A stretch of 47,654 nt of DNA from an uncultured Collinsella sp. (GCA_902492755.1 CABUNB010000013.1:1-47654); one strand, 5' to 3'. Positions 32,057-40,419 are shown, counted from the first letter of the stretch. Numbers and translations are program-made. Notes: generated by a model not told the origin, from the letters alone.

Positions 32057-32320
32057 ATGGTTTCTGAGAAGGCTACCCTCGTTAATCCTCAGGGTCTGCA
32101 CATGCGTCCGGCTGGTCTGTTCGCCTCCACCATGGGCAAGTACGCCTGTGACGTGACGGTCGTCACCCCCGAGAAGGAGGTCAACGGCAAGTCCCCGATG
32201 GCCCTCATGGCTGCTGGTATCCCCTGCGGCACCGAGGTCGAGGTCAAGTGCGACGGCGCCGACGAGGCCGAGGCTCTGGCTGCTGCCATCGAGCTCATCA
32301 AGAGCGGTCTTGGCGAGTAG
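32057..32320 (+). CDS. ptsH: Phosphocarrier protein HPr
   Basis: This 87-aa protein passes phosphate from enzyme I to the PTS permeases. The active-site histidine is H15 in PQGLHMRPAG, with methionine at position 16 where alanine is usual. S46 in NGKSPMALM is at the position phosphorylated by HPr kinase in Gram-positive bacteria, though the following residues differ from the usual KSIMGVMSL. The start ATG at 32057 has AAGGAG. It sits between the permease and enzyme I, so general and sugar-specific PTS components share one locus. Confidence 0.94.
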   Translation: MVSEKATLVNPQGLHMRPAGLFASTMGKYACDVTVVTPEKEVNGKSPMALMAAGIPCGTEVEVKCDGADEAEALAAAIELIKSGLGE

Positions 32321-32365
32321 AACTCAAACGGGTCGCATGTTGAACAACTAAGTTCATATTTGGGG

Positions 32366-32402
32366 GCGCAGTGACCTGTCTTAAGGTAGCTGCGCTCTTT
32401 TG
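32366..32402 (+). terminator. Terminator between ptsH and ptsI
   Basis: GCGCAG..ACCT and AGGT..CTGCGC pair with a symmetric two-base internal loop and run into TCTTTTG. Partial read-through would make more HPr than enzyme I. Confidence 0.75.
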
Positions 32403-32447
32403 TCATGGATATGGCAAAACGCTTTATCACATGACACGGAGAGAGGA

Positions 32448-34157
32448 ATGGGAATGTATCAGGGAGTCAACGCTTCCGAGGGCATCGGTATCGGCACCGT
32501 CATGGTCGCCGTCGATCCCGACTTGACGTTTGAGCCGCACGAGGTTGCTGATTCGGCAGCAGAGAAGGAGCGCTATCAGACCGCTCTTTCGGTCTTCTGC
32601 GAGAAGACCCAGGCTCAGGCCGACCACATGAAGGAGACGGTGGGCGAGGCCGAGGCCGAGATCATGAGCGGACACATTGTCCTGGCTCAGGATCCGGGCA
32701 TGACCGACGCCATCAACGCCGCCATTGACGGCGGCACCTGCGCCGAGCAGGCGCTCATGGACACCTCGACCATGTTCGAGAACATGTTCCTGTCCATGGA
32801 CGATGAGATGTTCCGTCTGCGCGCGGCCGACATCGCCGACATCCGCACCGGTATTCTGGCCGAGCTGCTGGGCAAGGAGGTCGTCGACCTTTCCGTCCTG
32901 CCCGAGAACACCGTCGTTGTCGTGCACGACCTCACGCCGTCCATGACCGCCACGATCGATAAGGCCCACGTTGCCGGTATCGTCACCGAGACTGGTGGCC
33001 GCACGTCGCACTCCGCAATCATTGCGCGCGCCCTCGAGATCCCGGCTGTCCTTTCGGTTTCCAACAGCTGCACCGCACTGCGCAACGGCATGACCGTTGT
33101 CGTCGACGGTGGCAAGGGTATCGTCGAGGCCGATCCCGATGAGGAGACGCTCGCCGCTTACACTGCCAAGGCCGAGGCTTTCGCTGCCGAGAAGGCGGCT
33201 CTCGAGGCCTTCCGCGGCAAGCCGTCCGTGACTGCCGACGGCATCAAGAAGATTATTGCCTGCAACATCGGCAACCCCGATGACGTGCCCAACGCGCTCG
33301 ATCACGATGCCGAGGCTATCGGCCTGTTCCGTTCCGAGTTCCTGTTCATGGATTCTGCTGAGCTTCCTTCCGAGGAGGAGCAGTTCAACGCCTACCGTAA
33401 GGTCGCCAGCGCGCTCAAGGGCGCTCCGGTCATCATCCGCACGCTCGATGTGGGTGGCGACAAGGAGATTCCGTACCTGCACATGGTCAAGGAAGAGAAC
33501 CCCTTCATGGGCTTCCGCGCCGTGCGTTACTGCCTGGCCAACCCCGACCAGTACAAGGTCCAGCTCCGCGCCCTGCTGCGCGCCAGCGCCTTCGGTGACG
33601 TCAAGATTATGATCCCGCTCGTCACCTGCGTCGAGGAAGTCTTGGCTGTCAAGGAGCTCGTCGAGCAGTGTAAGACCGAGCTGACCGAAGAGGGTCGCAA
33701 GTTCAACGAGAACATCGAGGTCGGCATCATGGTCGAGACGCCTGCAGCCTCGCTGCTCGCTGACCGCCTGGCCGAGGTCGCCGACTTCTTCTCCATCGGC
33801 ACCAACGACCTGATCGGCTACACCATGTGCGCCGACCGTGGCAACGACACCATCTCCAACCTGTACCAGGTTTACTATCCCGCCGTGCTCCGCTCGCTCA
33901 AGAACATCATCGAGAGCGGCGTGAAGGCCGGCATCATGGTCGGTATGTGCGGCGAGGCCGCTGCCGATCCGTTGCTCGAGCCGCTGCTGATCAGCTGGGG
34001 CCTGGAGGAGTTCTCGATGAGCGCTCCGTCCATCCTGCGCGCCCGCAAGACCATCAGCCAGTGGACCAAGGCCGAGTGCGACGAGCTCGCCGAGAAGGCG
34101 CTCGCCTGCAACACCGCTGCCGAGGTCAAGGCACTGCTCGAGTCCGCAGCTCGCTAA
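32448..34157 (+). CDS. ptsI: Phosphoenolpyruvate-protein phosphotransferase (PTS enzyme I)
   Basis: This 569-aa enzyme transfers phosphate from phosphoenolpyruvate to HPr. The N-terminal HPr-binding and swivel domain contains GGRTSHSAIIAR with phospho-His188. The C-terminal TIM barrel has FRSEFLFMD, IIRTLDVGGDKE, GIMVETPAA, FFSIGTNDL and MCGEAA with the catalytic cysteine. All family landmarks are present and the length is normal. The start is ATG 32448 with GGAGAGAGG upstream; ATG 32454 is a close alternative. Confidence 0.96.
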   Translation: MGMYQGVNASEGIGIGTVMVAVDPDLTFEPHEVADSAAEKERYQTALSVFCEKTQAQADHMKETVGEAEAEIMSGHIVLAQDPGMTDAINAAIDGGTCAEQALMDTSTMFENMFLSMDDEMFRLRAADIADIRTGILAELLGKEVVDLSVLPENTVVVVHDLTPSMTATIDKAHVAGIVTETGGRTSHSAIIARALEIPAVLSVSNSCTALRNGMTVVVDGGKGIVEADPDEETLAAYTAKAEAFAAEKAALEAFRGKPSVTADGIKKIIACNIGNPDDVPNALDHDAEAIGLFRSEFLFMDSAELPSEEEQFNAYRKVASALKGAPVIIRTLDVGGDKEIPYLHMVKEENPFMGFRAVRYCLANPDQYKVQLRALLRASAFGDVKIMIPLVTCVEEVLAVKELVEQCKTELTEEGRKFNENIEVGIMVETPAASLLADRLAEVADFFSIGTNDLIGYTMCADRGNDTISNLYQVYYPAVLRSLKNIIESGVKAGIMVGMCGEAAADPLLEPLLISWGLEEFSMSAPSILRARKTISQWTKAECDELAEKALACNTAAEVKALLESAAR

Positions 34158-34175
34158 TTTGGTATCAGAGGTAAC

Positions 34176-34204
34176 CGCGTGGTTGGAATGGGCCGGCCAC
34201 GCGG
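34176..34204 (+). other. Hairpin between ptsI and the first PfkB-family gene
   Basis: CCGCGTGG and CCACGCGG pair around TTGGAATGGGCCGG, followed by CCCTCACATA rather than a U-tract. It may be a processing or stability hairpin separating the two messages. Confidence 0.45.
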
Positions 34205-34231
34205 CCCTCACATATACAGGGGGTACTGTAA

Positions 34232-35164
34232 ATGTTCTACACGCTAACCGCTAACCCGGCTGTCGACATGACGGTTTCGAGCTCTCCGCTCGAGCCCGAC
34301 GAGAACGTCCGCACCGGCTCGGCCAGCTACACGGCTAACGGCAAGGGCCTCGACGTGTCCTTCGCCTTTAAGAAGATGGGCGTCGACACCGTCGCTCTCG
34401 GCTTCTTCGCCGGCTTCACGGGCAAGTTCATCGTCGAGGAGGTCATGAACCTGGGTTGCCTTTGCCGCCCGGTCTGGACCGACGGTATCACGCGCATTAA
34501 CACCTACGTCAACGATGGCCAGCACGAGTACGGCATCCTCAACCCCGGTGCTCCGATCACGCCGCAGCACCAGGAGGAGCTCTACAACATCCTGGACACC
34601 GCGGGCGACCTTGAGTGCCTGATCGTCTCCGGCTCCGTGCCTCCCAAAGCTACGCCCGACTTCCTGGCTCAGGTCATGGAGCACGCTCAGGCCCGTGGCG
34701 CCGACGTCGTCCTGGACCTGTCCTCCGACAAGCTCAAGGAGCTCGCTCACAAGAAGCCGCTGCTCATTAAGCCGAACCATCACGAGATGAAGGCTATCTT
34801 CGGCGTGCCGGTCGACACCGACGACGAGGTCCGCGTTGCCATGAAGCTGGCTCACGAGGCCGGCGTCCAGAACGTGCTGCTCACCCGTGGTAGCCGCGGT
34901 GACGCTTACTTCTCCAACGGCGAGGACATCTGGTATGCCAAGCGTGAGTTCAACATCAAGCTTGTCTCTTCCGTCTGCGCCGGCGACTGCACCCTCGCTG
35001 CGTTCCTGCACAAGTGGTACAGGGATCGCGACAACGTCGAGGAGGCCATGAAGCTCGCTATGGCCACCGGCGCCAACGTTGCTGAGTCCGTCGGCATCGG
35101 CGACTTTGGTCACGTCGACGAGTACAGCAAGCGCGTTGCTGTCCGCAAGCTCGATCGCAAGTAA
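34232..35164 (+). CDS. 1-phosphofructokinase-like PfkB-family kinase, copy 1
   Basis: This 310-aa ribokinase-fold protein is of the FruK/LacC branch, which converts fructose 1-phosphate (or tagatose 6-phosphate) to the bisphosphate with ATP. Motif 1 reads NGKGLDVSFAF near residue 37 where relatives have GGKGINVA. Motif 2 reads VCAGDCTLAAF with catalytic D252, where GAGDSMVAGF is usual. KPNHHE and LLTRGSRGDAYF are conserved. The ATG at 34232 has GGGGG upstream. Context (fructose PTS, HPr, enzyme I) favours 1-phosphofructokinase. A paralog of the same length follows. The replaced glycines leave some doubt about full activity. Confidence 0.85.
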   Translation: MFYTLTANPAVDMTVSSSPLEPDENVRTGSASYTANGKGLDVSFAFKKMGVDTVALGFFAGFTGKFIVEEVMNLGCLCRPVWTDGITRINTYVNDGQHEYGILNPGAPITPQHQEELYNILDTAGDLECLIVSGSVPPKATPDFLAQVMEHAQARGADVVLDLSSDKLKELAHKKPLLIKPNHHEMKAIFGVPVDTDDEVRVAMKLAHEAGVQNVLLTRGSRGDAYFSNGEDIWYAKREFNIKLVSSVCAGDCTLAAFLHKWYRDRDNVEEAMKLAMATGANVAESVGIGDFGHVDEYSKRVAVRKLDRK

Positions 35165-35192
35165 GCGAAACGCGACAAACTCGTGCGCATAC

Positions 35193-35225
35193 GGCGTCCC
35201 GGTTTCGACCGGGGCGCCTTTTTTG
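35193..35225 (+). terminator. Rho-independent terminator after the first PfkB-family gene
   Basis: GGCGTCCCGGT and ACCGGGGCGCC pair around TTCG and run into six T residues. Confidence 0.88.
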
Positions 35226-35265
35226 TTCTGCCATGGGGGAGACATGTTCTGCCGTACTTCATCGC

Positions 35266-35319
35266 TTCCACACCGTTTACCGAGTTGTCCTAGCCTTTTA
35301 CCGATGTGTGGAATATACT
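35266..35319 (+). promoter_or_regulatory. Promoter/operator region of the second PfkB-family gene
   Basis: TTCCACAC (35266-35273) and GTGTGGAA (35306-35313) form an inverted repeat enclosing two TTTACCGA direct repeats (35276-35283 and 35297-35304), whose starts are 21 bases apart, two helical turns. TATACT at 35314-35319 is a plausible -10. No well-placed -35 is seen, as expected if an activator is needed. Confidence 0.5.
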
Positions 35320-35353
35320 TTCATTAACACGTTGCTTCGTGAAAGGAACATTC

Positions 35354-36286
35354 ATGATTTATACGCTCACTGCAAATCCCGCTATTGACTACAACATCTC
35401 CTGCGATGGCCTGTCCGCCAACACCGTCACCCGCACCCGTAACGCTGTCTACACCCCCAACGGCAAGGGTCTCAACGTCTCTTTTACGCTCGACCACTAC
35501 GGCGTCGACACCACGATCCTGGGCTTCTTCGCCGGCTTCTCGGGAGAGTTTATCGTTAAGGGCGCCGAGGCCCTTGGCGTGCCCGTCAAGCCCGTGTGGG
35601 CTGACGGCATCACGCGTGTCAACGTGTTCCTCAACGCCGGTCCCGACACCGAGTACAACATGGTCAATGCCGGTGCCGCCATCAACGCTGCCAACGAGCA
35701 GGAGATGTTTGAGCTCATCGATTCACTTGACGACATGACCTGCCTGGTCATTAGCGGCTCGCTGCCCCCCAACACCTCTGAGGGCTTCCTGGCCGAGGTG
35801 CTTCGCCGCGTTAAGGCAAAGGGCGCCGAGTTCGTGCTCGATATTTCGAGCCATCAGTTGGCCGACCTCATTGCTATGGAGCCGCTCCTCATTAAGCCTA
35901 ACGACGACGAGCTGCTCGACATCTTTGGCATTAAGGTGAGCGGTGGCGACGACGAGTCTGTCAAGGGCGCGATGGCCGAACTGCATGCCAAGGGCGCCAA
36001 GAACGTGCTGTTGACCCTGGGTGGCGCCGGCGCGTACTTCTCCAACGGCGAGCACATCTGGTTTGCCAACCGTACCTTTGAGGTCAAGCTGCTGTCGACC
36101 GTTTGCGCCGGTGACTCTTCGCTGGCCGCCTTCCTGTCCGTGTGGCACGACGCTCCCGAGCGCGTCGAGGACGCCCTGCGCCTCTCGATGGCCACCGGCG
36201 CCAACGTGGTCGAGTGCCCGGGTCTGGGCGATTTTGCTAAGGTCGATGAGTATCAGAAGGGCATCGCCATCCGTCAGGTCTGCTAA
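35354..36286 (+). CDS. 1-phosphofructokinase-like PfkB-family kinase, copy 2
   Basis: This 310-aa paralog of the preceding kinase shares the N terminus (IYTLTANPAIDYNIS against FYTLTANPAVDMTVS) and the whole domain plan. Motif 1 reads NGKGLNVSFTL, closer to the family than copy 1. Motif 2 reads VCAGDSSLAAF with catalytic D254. KPNDDE and LLTLGGAGAYF are present. It has its own promoter region and terminator, so it can be expressed separately. The two copies may differ in substrate (fructose 1-phosphate against tagatose 6-phosphate) or in regulation. The ATG at 35354 follows GAAAGG. Confidence 0.85.
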   Translation: MIYTLTANPAIDYNISCDGLSANTVTRTRNAVYTPNGKGLNVSFTLDHYGVDTTILGFFAGFSGEFIVKGAEALGVPVKPVWADGITRVNVFLNAGPDTEYNMVNAGAAINAANEQEMFELIDSLDDMTCLVISGSLPPNTSEGFLAEVLRRVKAKGAEFVLDISSHQLADLIAMEPLLIKPNDDELLDIFGIKVSGGDDESVKGAMAELHAKGAKNVLLTLGGAGAYFSNGEHIWFANRTFEVKLLSTVCAGDSSLAAFLSVWHDAPERVEDALRLSMATGANVVECPGLGDFAKVDEYQKGIAIRQVC

Positions 36287-36320
36287 CGCAGCGCACGGAC
36301 CTTGCATCTTTGCTTTGTAG

Positions 36321-36356
36321 AGCACCCGTCTCGGATTGCCGAGGCGGGTGCTTTTT
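36321..36356 (+). terminator. Rho-independent terminator after the second PfkB-family gene
   Basis: AGCACCCG.CTCGG and CCGAG.CGGGTGCT pair around ATTG and run into a T-run. Confidence 0.88.
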
Positions 36357-36487
36357 CATGTTTGTAGTCGATGCCTTGGGATCCAATCGTGCTTGAAGCG
36401 CGTTCGCGTGTGCGCCCGCTCTCATTTCTTGCTAGACTTCATGGAAACCATCAATCGATATGCCCGCAATTGCAGGAGGCCACAGGA

Positions 36488-37882
36488 ATGTGCAATGTTT
36501 CGCTCAACGCTACGCAGCCGTCAGCCGCCTCTCTGTGCGTGTTGCGAGCCCTCGAGGATGCCGGTCTTGAGGCCTGGTACGTGGGCGGTTGGGTACGTGA
36601 CGCCCTGATGGGACGTCCCAGCCACGATGTCGACATGTGCTGTAGCGGCCTGTGGCAGGAGTCCAAGGCGGCACTCGAGGCCGCCGGTATTGCCGTAGTT
36701 GAGTCGGGCATTAAATTTGGCGGCATTACGGCTATTTGCGATGGCGAGCGCATTGAGGTCACCACCTATCGCCTGGACGGCTTCTATACCGACGGTCGTC
36801 ATCCTCAGAGTGTGGAGCGCGCCGCTTCGCTTGAGGACGATCTGGCGCGCCGCGACTTTACCGTCAATGCCATGGCGTGGCATCCCGAGCGCGGCCTTGT
36901 CGACCGCTACGATGGCCAGGGCGACCTAGACCGCAAGCTGATTCGCGCCGTCGGTGATCCTAAGCGCCGCTTTAACGAGGATGCCCTGCGCATGTTGCGC
37001 GCGGTGCGCTTTGCCTGCCGCCTAGACTTTGTGATTGAGCCCGAGACCAAGTGTGCCCTTGCCGAGTGCGCGCCGCTGCTCGATGCCGTGGCGCGCGAGC
37101 GCGTGGGCATTGAGCTCGAGGGTATCCTTTCGACCGGCCATGGGGGAGACGCGATGCTGCGCTACCCCGAGCTTGTTTGCGCCGCCGTGCCCGAGCTCGC
37201 GTCCGCTCGCGGGTTTGATCAACGCAGCGTCTATCATGCGTTTAACGTCTACGAGCATATCGCCCGCGTGCTGACGGTGGCAGGGGAGCTGGCGCTGTGC
37301 GACGGCGTCGCGCCCTCGTCGAGCCTTATGTGGGCGGCGTTTTTGCACGACGTTTCCAAACCCGAGTGCTTTACGGTCGATCACGACGGCAGCGGCCACT
37401 TCTACGGTCATCCCGAGCTCGGCGTCAAGAAGGCGCGTGTCATCATGGATCGCCTGGCGCTCTCGCACGATTTGGTGCGCGATGTGTGCCTGCTGATCAA
37501 ATACCATGACAAGCCGCTGCGCCCCGAGCGCTCCTGCCTGCTCAATATGATGCGCGCGCTTTCGGGCGAGGGTGTCGATACGCCGCGTCTGATGGACGAG
37601 CTCATGGACCTTAAGCGTGCCGACACGCTCGGCAAGGCGCCCTCGTGCTTCTATTACGTCGAGACGATCGAGGAGATGCGTACGCTCGCCCACGATCTGC
37701 TGCAGGCGGGGGAGCCCTATACACTCAAGATGCTTGCCATCAATGGTGGCGACCTGATCCGCGCCGGCGTCAAGCCGGGGCCGGAGCTGGGACAGCTTCT
37801 CAACGCCGCCCTCGACGCCGTGATCGAGGACAACATCCCCAACAACCGCGAAGCCCTCCTGACTCATCTCCACCTAGGGTAG
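36488..37882 (+). CDS. cca: CCA tRNA nucleotidyltransferase with HD domain
   Basis: This 464-aa class II nucleotidyltransferase adds or repairs the 3' CCA of tRNAs. YVGGWVRDAL (residues 31-40) and the metal-binding DVD (47-49) form the head. RRDFTVNAMAW and the RNA-binding RFNEDALRMLRAVRFACRL follow. An HD phosphohydrolase domain lies in the C-terminal half (FLHDVSKPECF). The ATG at 36488 is set by AGGAGG nine bases upstream; in-frame sequence before it belongs to the intergenic region. Two tRNA genes lie 150 bases downstream, and the first does not encode the final A of CCA. Confidence 0.93.
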   Translation: MCNVSLNATQPSAASLCVLRALEDAGLEAWYVGGWVRDALMGRPSHDVDMCCSGLWQESKAALEAAGIAVVESGIKFGGITAICDGERIEVTTYRLDGFYTDGRHPQSVERAASLEDDLARRDFTVNAMAWHPERGLVDRYDGQGDLDRKLIRAVGDPKRRFNEDALRMLRAVRFACRLDFVIEPETKCALAECAPLLDAVARERVGIELEGILSTGHGGDAMLRYPELVCAAVPELASARGFDQRSVYHAFNVYEHIARVLTVAGELALCDGVAPSSSLMWAAFLHDVSKPECFTVDHDGSGHFYGHPELGVKKARVIMDRLALSHDLVRDVCLLIKYHDKPLRPERSCLLNMMRALSGEGVDTPRLMDELMDLKRADTLGKAPSCFYYVETIEEMRTLAHDLLQAGEPYTLKMLAINGGDLIRAGVKPGPELGQLLNAALDAVIEDNIPNNREALLTHLHLG

Positions 37883-37912
37883 CTAAAATAGCCCCGTCCC
37901 AAATTAGCTACC
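37878..37912. other. Hairpin overlapping the cca stop codon
   Basis: GGTAGCTAA, which contains the cca stop codon, and TTAGCTACC pair around a 16-base loop. No U-tract follows. It may mark the 3' end of the cca message. Confidence 0.45.
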
Positions 37913-37971
37913 TTGTTGACCTGCGCGTTCCATAACCTCGCGACAAAATTTCGGCAATTTGGAATTTCTTC

Positions 37972-38000
37972 TTGCGCTTGCGTTTTTTGTCCCGTAATAT
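37972..38000 (+). promoter_or_regulatory. Promoter of the tRNA-Glu genes
   Basis: TTGCGC at 37972-37977 and TAATAT at 37995-38000 are 17 bases apart. The predicted start near 38007 lies about 28 bases before the first tRNA. Confidence 0.6.
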
Positions 38001-38034
38001 ATTTCCTCGCAGCACGGCAGTGCAGATGTCATGT

Positions 38035-38108
38035 GGCCCGTTCGTCTAGCGGTTTAGGACGCCGCCCTCTCAAGGCGGAGATCACCAGTTCGAATCTGGT
38101 ACGGGCTA
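38035..38108 (+). tRNA. tRNA-Glu (anticodon CTC), copy 1
   Basis: A full cloverleaf is visible: acceptor GGCCCGT with ACGGGCT, the D-arm, an anticodon stem CCGCC/GGCGG with loop CTCTCAA (anticodon CTC), and a T-arm ACCAG-TTCGAAT-CTGGT. The discriminator is A. The first acceptor pair is G-U. The genomic bases after the discriminator are CCT, so the terminal A of CCA must be added after transcription. Confidence 0.95.
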
Positions 38109-38133
38109 CCTCTTCTTTTCTGCTGAGGCTTAT

Positions 38134-38210
38134 GGCCCGTTCGTCTAGCGGTTTAGGACGCCGCCCTCTCAAGGCGGAGATCACCAGTTCGAATCTGGTA
38201 CGGGCTACCA
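38134..38210 (+). tRNA. tRNA-Glu (anticodon CTC), copy 2, CCA encoded
   Basis: Identical to copy 1 throughout the mature sequence, 25 bases downstream, but followed by an encoded CCA (38208-38210). Both copies would read GAG, the codon that dominates glutamate positions in this window. Confidence 0.95.
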
Positions 38211-38220
38211 CGCATCTGAT

Positions 38221-38252
38221 ACCCGGTCTTTCCACGGAAGACCGGGTTTTTT
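38221..38252 (+). terminator. Terminator of the tRNA-Glu transcript
   Basis: ACCCGGTCTT and GAAGACCGGGT (with TCC/GGA extension) pair around a short loop and run into six T residues. Confidence 0.88.
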
Positions 38253-38360
38253 ATTATCAAACAACTGTCTGTCATTCCCGTTTGAACAAGAGCTTTGCGT
38301 TCTGCTTATGGCCCTTACGGGTACAATAACCAAGATATTTTGACTGTTAGAAGGAGTCTC

Positions 38361-39668
38361 ATGACGGAGTCCTCTCAGCATACGTCCAAGCCCCAGGTCG
38401 AGGTTGAGGCCTCGGGCGGCGATGACAATAAGAGCGCACGCCGCGGCGCAATCTTTATCGGCGTTGTGCTGGTGGGTTATATCGTCTATCTGGTGGTAAC
38501 CGGGCAGATGGGGCAGTTCTGGGCTGCTATGTCGAGCGTCCAGGCGCCCTGGCTCGTTGTCGCGTGTCTTTGCATGTTCATGTATCTGTTCTTTGGCATT
38601 GTGGCCTATGCGATCGCCGTCTGGCTCGACCCCAATTCACCCGTCGGCATTCGCGACCTGATCTCGGTCGAGGCGAGTGGCATCTTCTTTGGCAACCTGA
38701 CGCCCATGATGATGGGCTCTACGCCTGCCCAGATCTACCGCCTGACCAAAGCGGGCCAAAACGTGGGCGAAGCGGGTGCCACGCAGTTCACCCGATTTAT
38801 TGTGTATCAGTTTGGCCTAGTTGCCTGGGGCGCTATCCTATTGCTTGCTCGCATGCCGTTTTTTGCCGAGCGCTATGGCGACATGACGCTGCTGTGCGTC
38901 TTTAGTTTTGGCGGTCACTGCTGCATCCTGCTCGGCATCTTCGCCGTCGCGCTCATGCCTAAGACCGTCACGCGCGTCGCCCATTGCATCATCAATTGGC
39001 TCGAGCGCATAGGTGTCTCGGCCACTAAGATCGAGAGTTGGCGCACGTTTGTCGATGGCGAGATCTACTCCTTCTCCGAGAAGTTCAAGCTTTCGGCCGG
39101 ACATTTTTCTTCCATGCTGCTCACCGTGTTTATCACCATGCTGCAGCTCGCGTTTTTCTATCTGGTGCCGTATTTTCTGATGCTCGCCTTTGGCCACCAC
39201 GAGGTCGACTTTTTCTCGGTCATGGCCGCGAGCGCCTTTGTCCAGCTGCTGAGCTCTGCGGTTCCCTTGCCCGGTGGAACTGGTGGCGCTGAGGGCGGCT
39301 TTGCTTTGTTCTTGGGTCATTTCTTTGGGTCGGCTTCGACCGCCGGCTATCTGCTGTGGCGTCTCATTACGTTTATCGCGCCGACCATTTTGGCTGCGCC
39401 CCTGCTGGGCCTTAAGAGCGCCCACAACGAGAGTATCCATGCGCGCTGGGATCGCGTGATGCGCAAGCTCGGCCGCGCGCCTCAGACGCCCTCTGCGCCC
39501 ACTAAGCCGCACCCCACGAATGCTGTTACCGTTGATCCCAGGAAGCACGCTCAGAAGGCTTCTGGGACCGCTAAGCCGGCTCATAAAGCCTATGTGCGAC
39601 AGACGGGCGACGGTATCCGCGTATCTCCGTCGGCACTCAATAAGAAGAAGCACCCTAAGTCGCAGTAG
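38361..39668 (+). CDS. YbhN/LPG-synthase-type integral membrane protein
   Basis: This 435-aa protein has about eight membrane segments and the pattern of the PF03706 family: SVEASGIFFGNLTPMMMGSTPAQIYRL, ATQFTRFIVYQFGLV, FVQLLSSAVPLPGGTGGAEGGF. The family includes the membrane part of MprF (lysyl-phosphatidylglycerol flippase) and archaeal AglD. No synthase domain is attached here, so a lipid-linked sugar or phospholipid transport role is only likely. A basic tail of about 65 residues rich in K, P, T and A ends the protein. The ATG at 38361 follows AAGGAG. It is a single gene after the tRNA terminator. Confidence 0.82.
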   Translation: MTESSQHTSKPQVEVEASGGDDNKSARRGAIFIGVVLVGYIVYLVVTGQMGQFWAAMSSVQAPWLVVACLCMFMYLFFGIVAYAIAVWLDPNSPVGIRDLISVEASGIFFGNLTPMMMGSTPAQIYRLTKAGQNVGEAGATQFTRFIVYQFGLVAWGAILLLARMPFFAERYGDMTLLCVFSFGGHCCILLGIFAVALMPKTVTRVAHCIINWLERIGVSATKIESWRTFVDGEIYSFSEKFKLSAGHFSSMLLTVFITMLQLAFFYLVPYFLMLAFGHHEVDFFSVMAASAFVQLLSSAVPLPGGTGGAEGGFALFLGHFFGSASTAGYLLWRLITFIAPTILAAPLLGLKSAHNESIHARWDRVMRKLGRAPQTPSAPTKPHPTNAVTVDPRKHAQKASGTAKPAHKAYVRQTGDGIRVSPSALNKKKHPKSQ

Positions 39669-39717
39669 GACAGTCGTGCGTTCTTCATGATGCGGGGCAT
39701 ATTTGTGCTGTATGGGG

Positions 39718-39741
39718 GATAATCCTCTTACGTAGATTATC
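39718..39741. promoter_or_regulatory. Inverted repeat before the TetR gene, candidate operator
   Basis: GATAATC (39718-39724) and GATTATC (39735-39741) are perfect inverted arms with centres 17 bases apart, about 45 bases before the regulator start. Its position fits autoregulation. Confidence 0.4.
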
Positions 39742-39784
39742 TCTCATCTGTTGATGAATGCCCGCATATCGAAGGGACACGTCT

Positions 39785-40396
39785 ATGGACACCAGCAAAC
39801 CGCGTCTTGATCGCCGCATCGTTCGCAGCCGCAATGCCATCCTTTCCGCTTTCGAGCGCCTGCTCATGGAAAAGCCGCTGGCAGACATTACGGTGAGTGC
39901 CATCGCGCGCGAGGCCAATGTCGACCGCAAGACCTTTTACGTTCACTTTGGTACGGTTGATGGCTTGCTCGATGCCATTGCCGTCGATGTGGTGGAGATG
40001 ATTGTCGACTCGGTTGAGAAAACGCTTGCCTCCATGGACGGCGACACCAACGAGCGCGCCCTGGGCGCGGCGGCGACCTTCTTTAAAACCGTTAACGAGG
40101 CACTATGCAACAACTTGGTGCTCAATCGTCAGCTGATCGAGAACATTCCGCTCGATGATTTTATGGCTCGTCTTCGTGCGCCGCTCGAACACGAGATTGC
40201 CGAGCGCGATCTGCTGCCCCAAGGTCTCAAGGACGAGATGTTCGACTACTATCTGGCGTTCTTGCTGTCGGGTATTATCGGTATCTATCGCACGTGGGCC
40301 CTGTCTGATGGCTCGGTTCCTATCGAGCGCGTCTCGGAGGTTGCTAATAATCTGACGTTGAGCGGCCTTTCGAGTCTGGAATCTCGTTTCGAATAG
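39785..40396 (+). CDS. TetR-family transcriptional regulator
   Basis: This 203-aa protein has a TetR-type HTH in residues 12-55 (IVRSRNAILSAFERLL, DITVSAIAREANVDRKTFYVHFG). Its C-terminal helical ligand domain resembles the TetR_C_8-like set, with YYLAFLLSGIIGIYRTW near the end. The ATG at 39785 follows AAGGGA. It converges on the MacAB-like export operon, so control of that operon is possible but not shown by shared promoter position. The ligand is unknown. Confidence 0.85.
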   Translation: MDTSKPRLDRRIVRSRNAILSAFERLLMEKPLADITVSAIAREANVDRKTFYVHFGTVDGLLDAIAVDVVEMIVDSVEKTLASMDGDTNERALGAAATFFKTVNEALCNNLVLNRQLIENIPLDDFMARLRAPLEHEIAERDLLPQGLKDEMFDYYLAFLLSGIIGIYRTWALSDGSVPIERVSEVANNLTLSGLSSLESRFE

Positions 40397-40419
40397 CACG
40401 TGCGCCTTACCCCCCCCTG

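Noticed and set aside
37913..38360. Protein-coding frames across the tRNA genes
   Set aside because: Frames on both strands contain the two tRNA copies, which explain the repeated peptide seen in translation.
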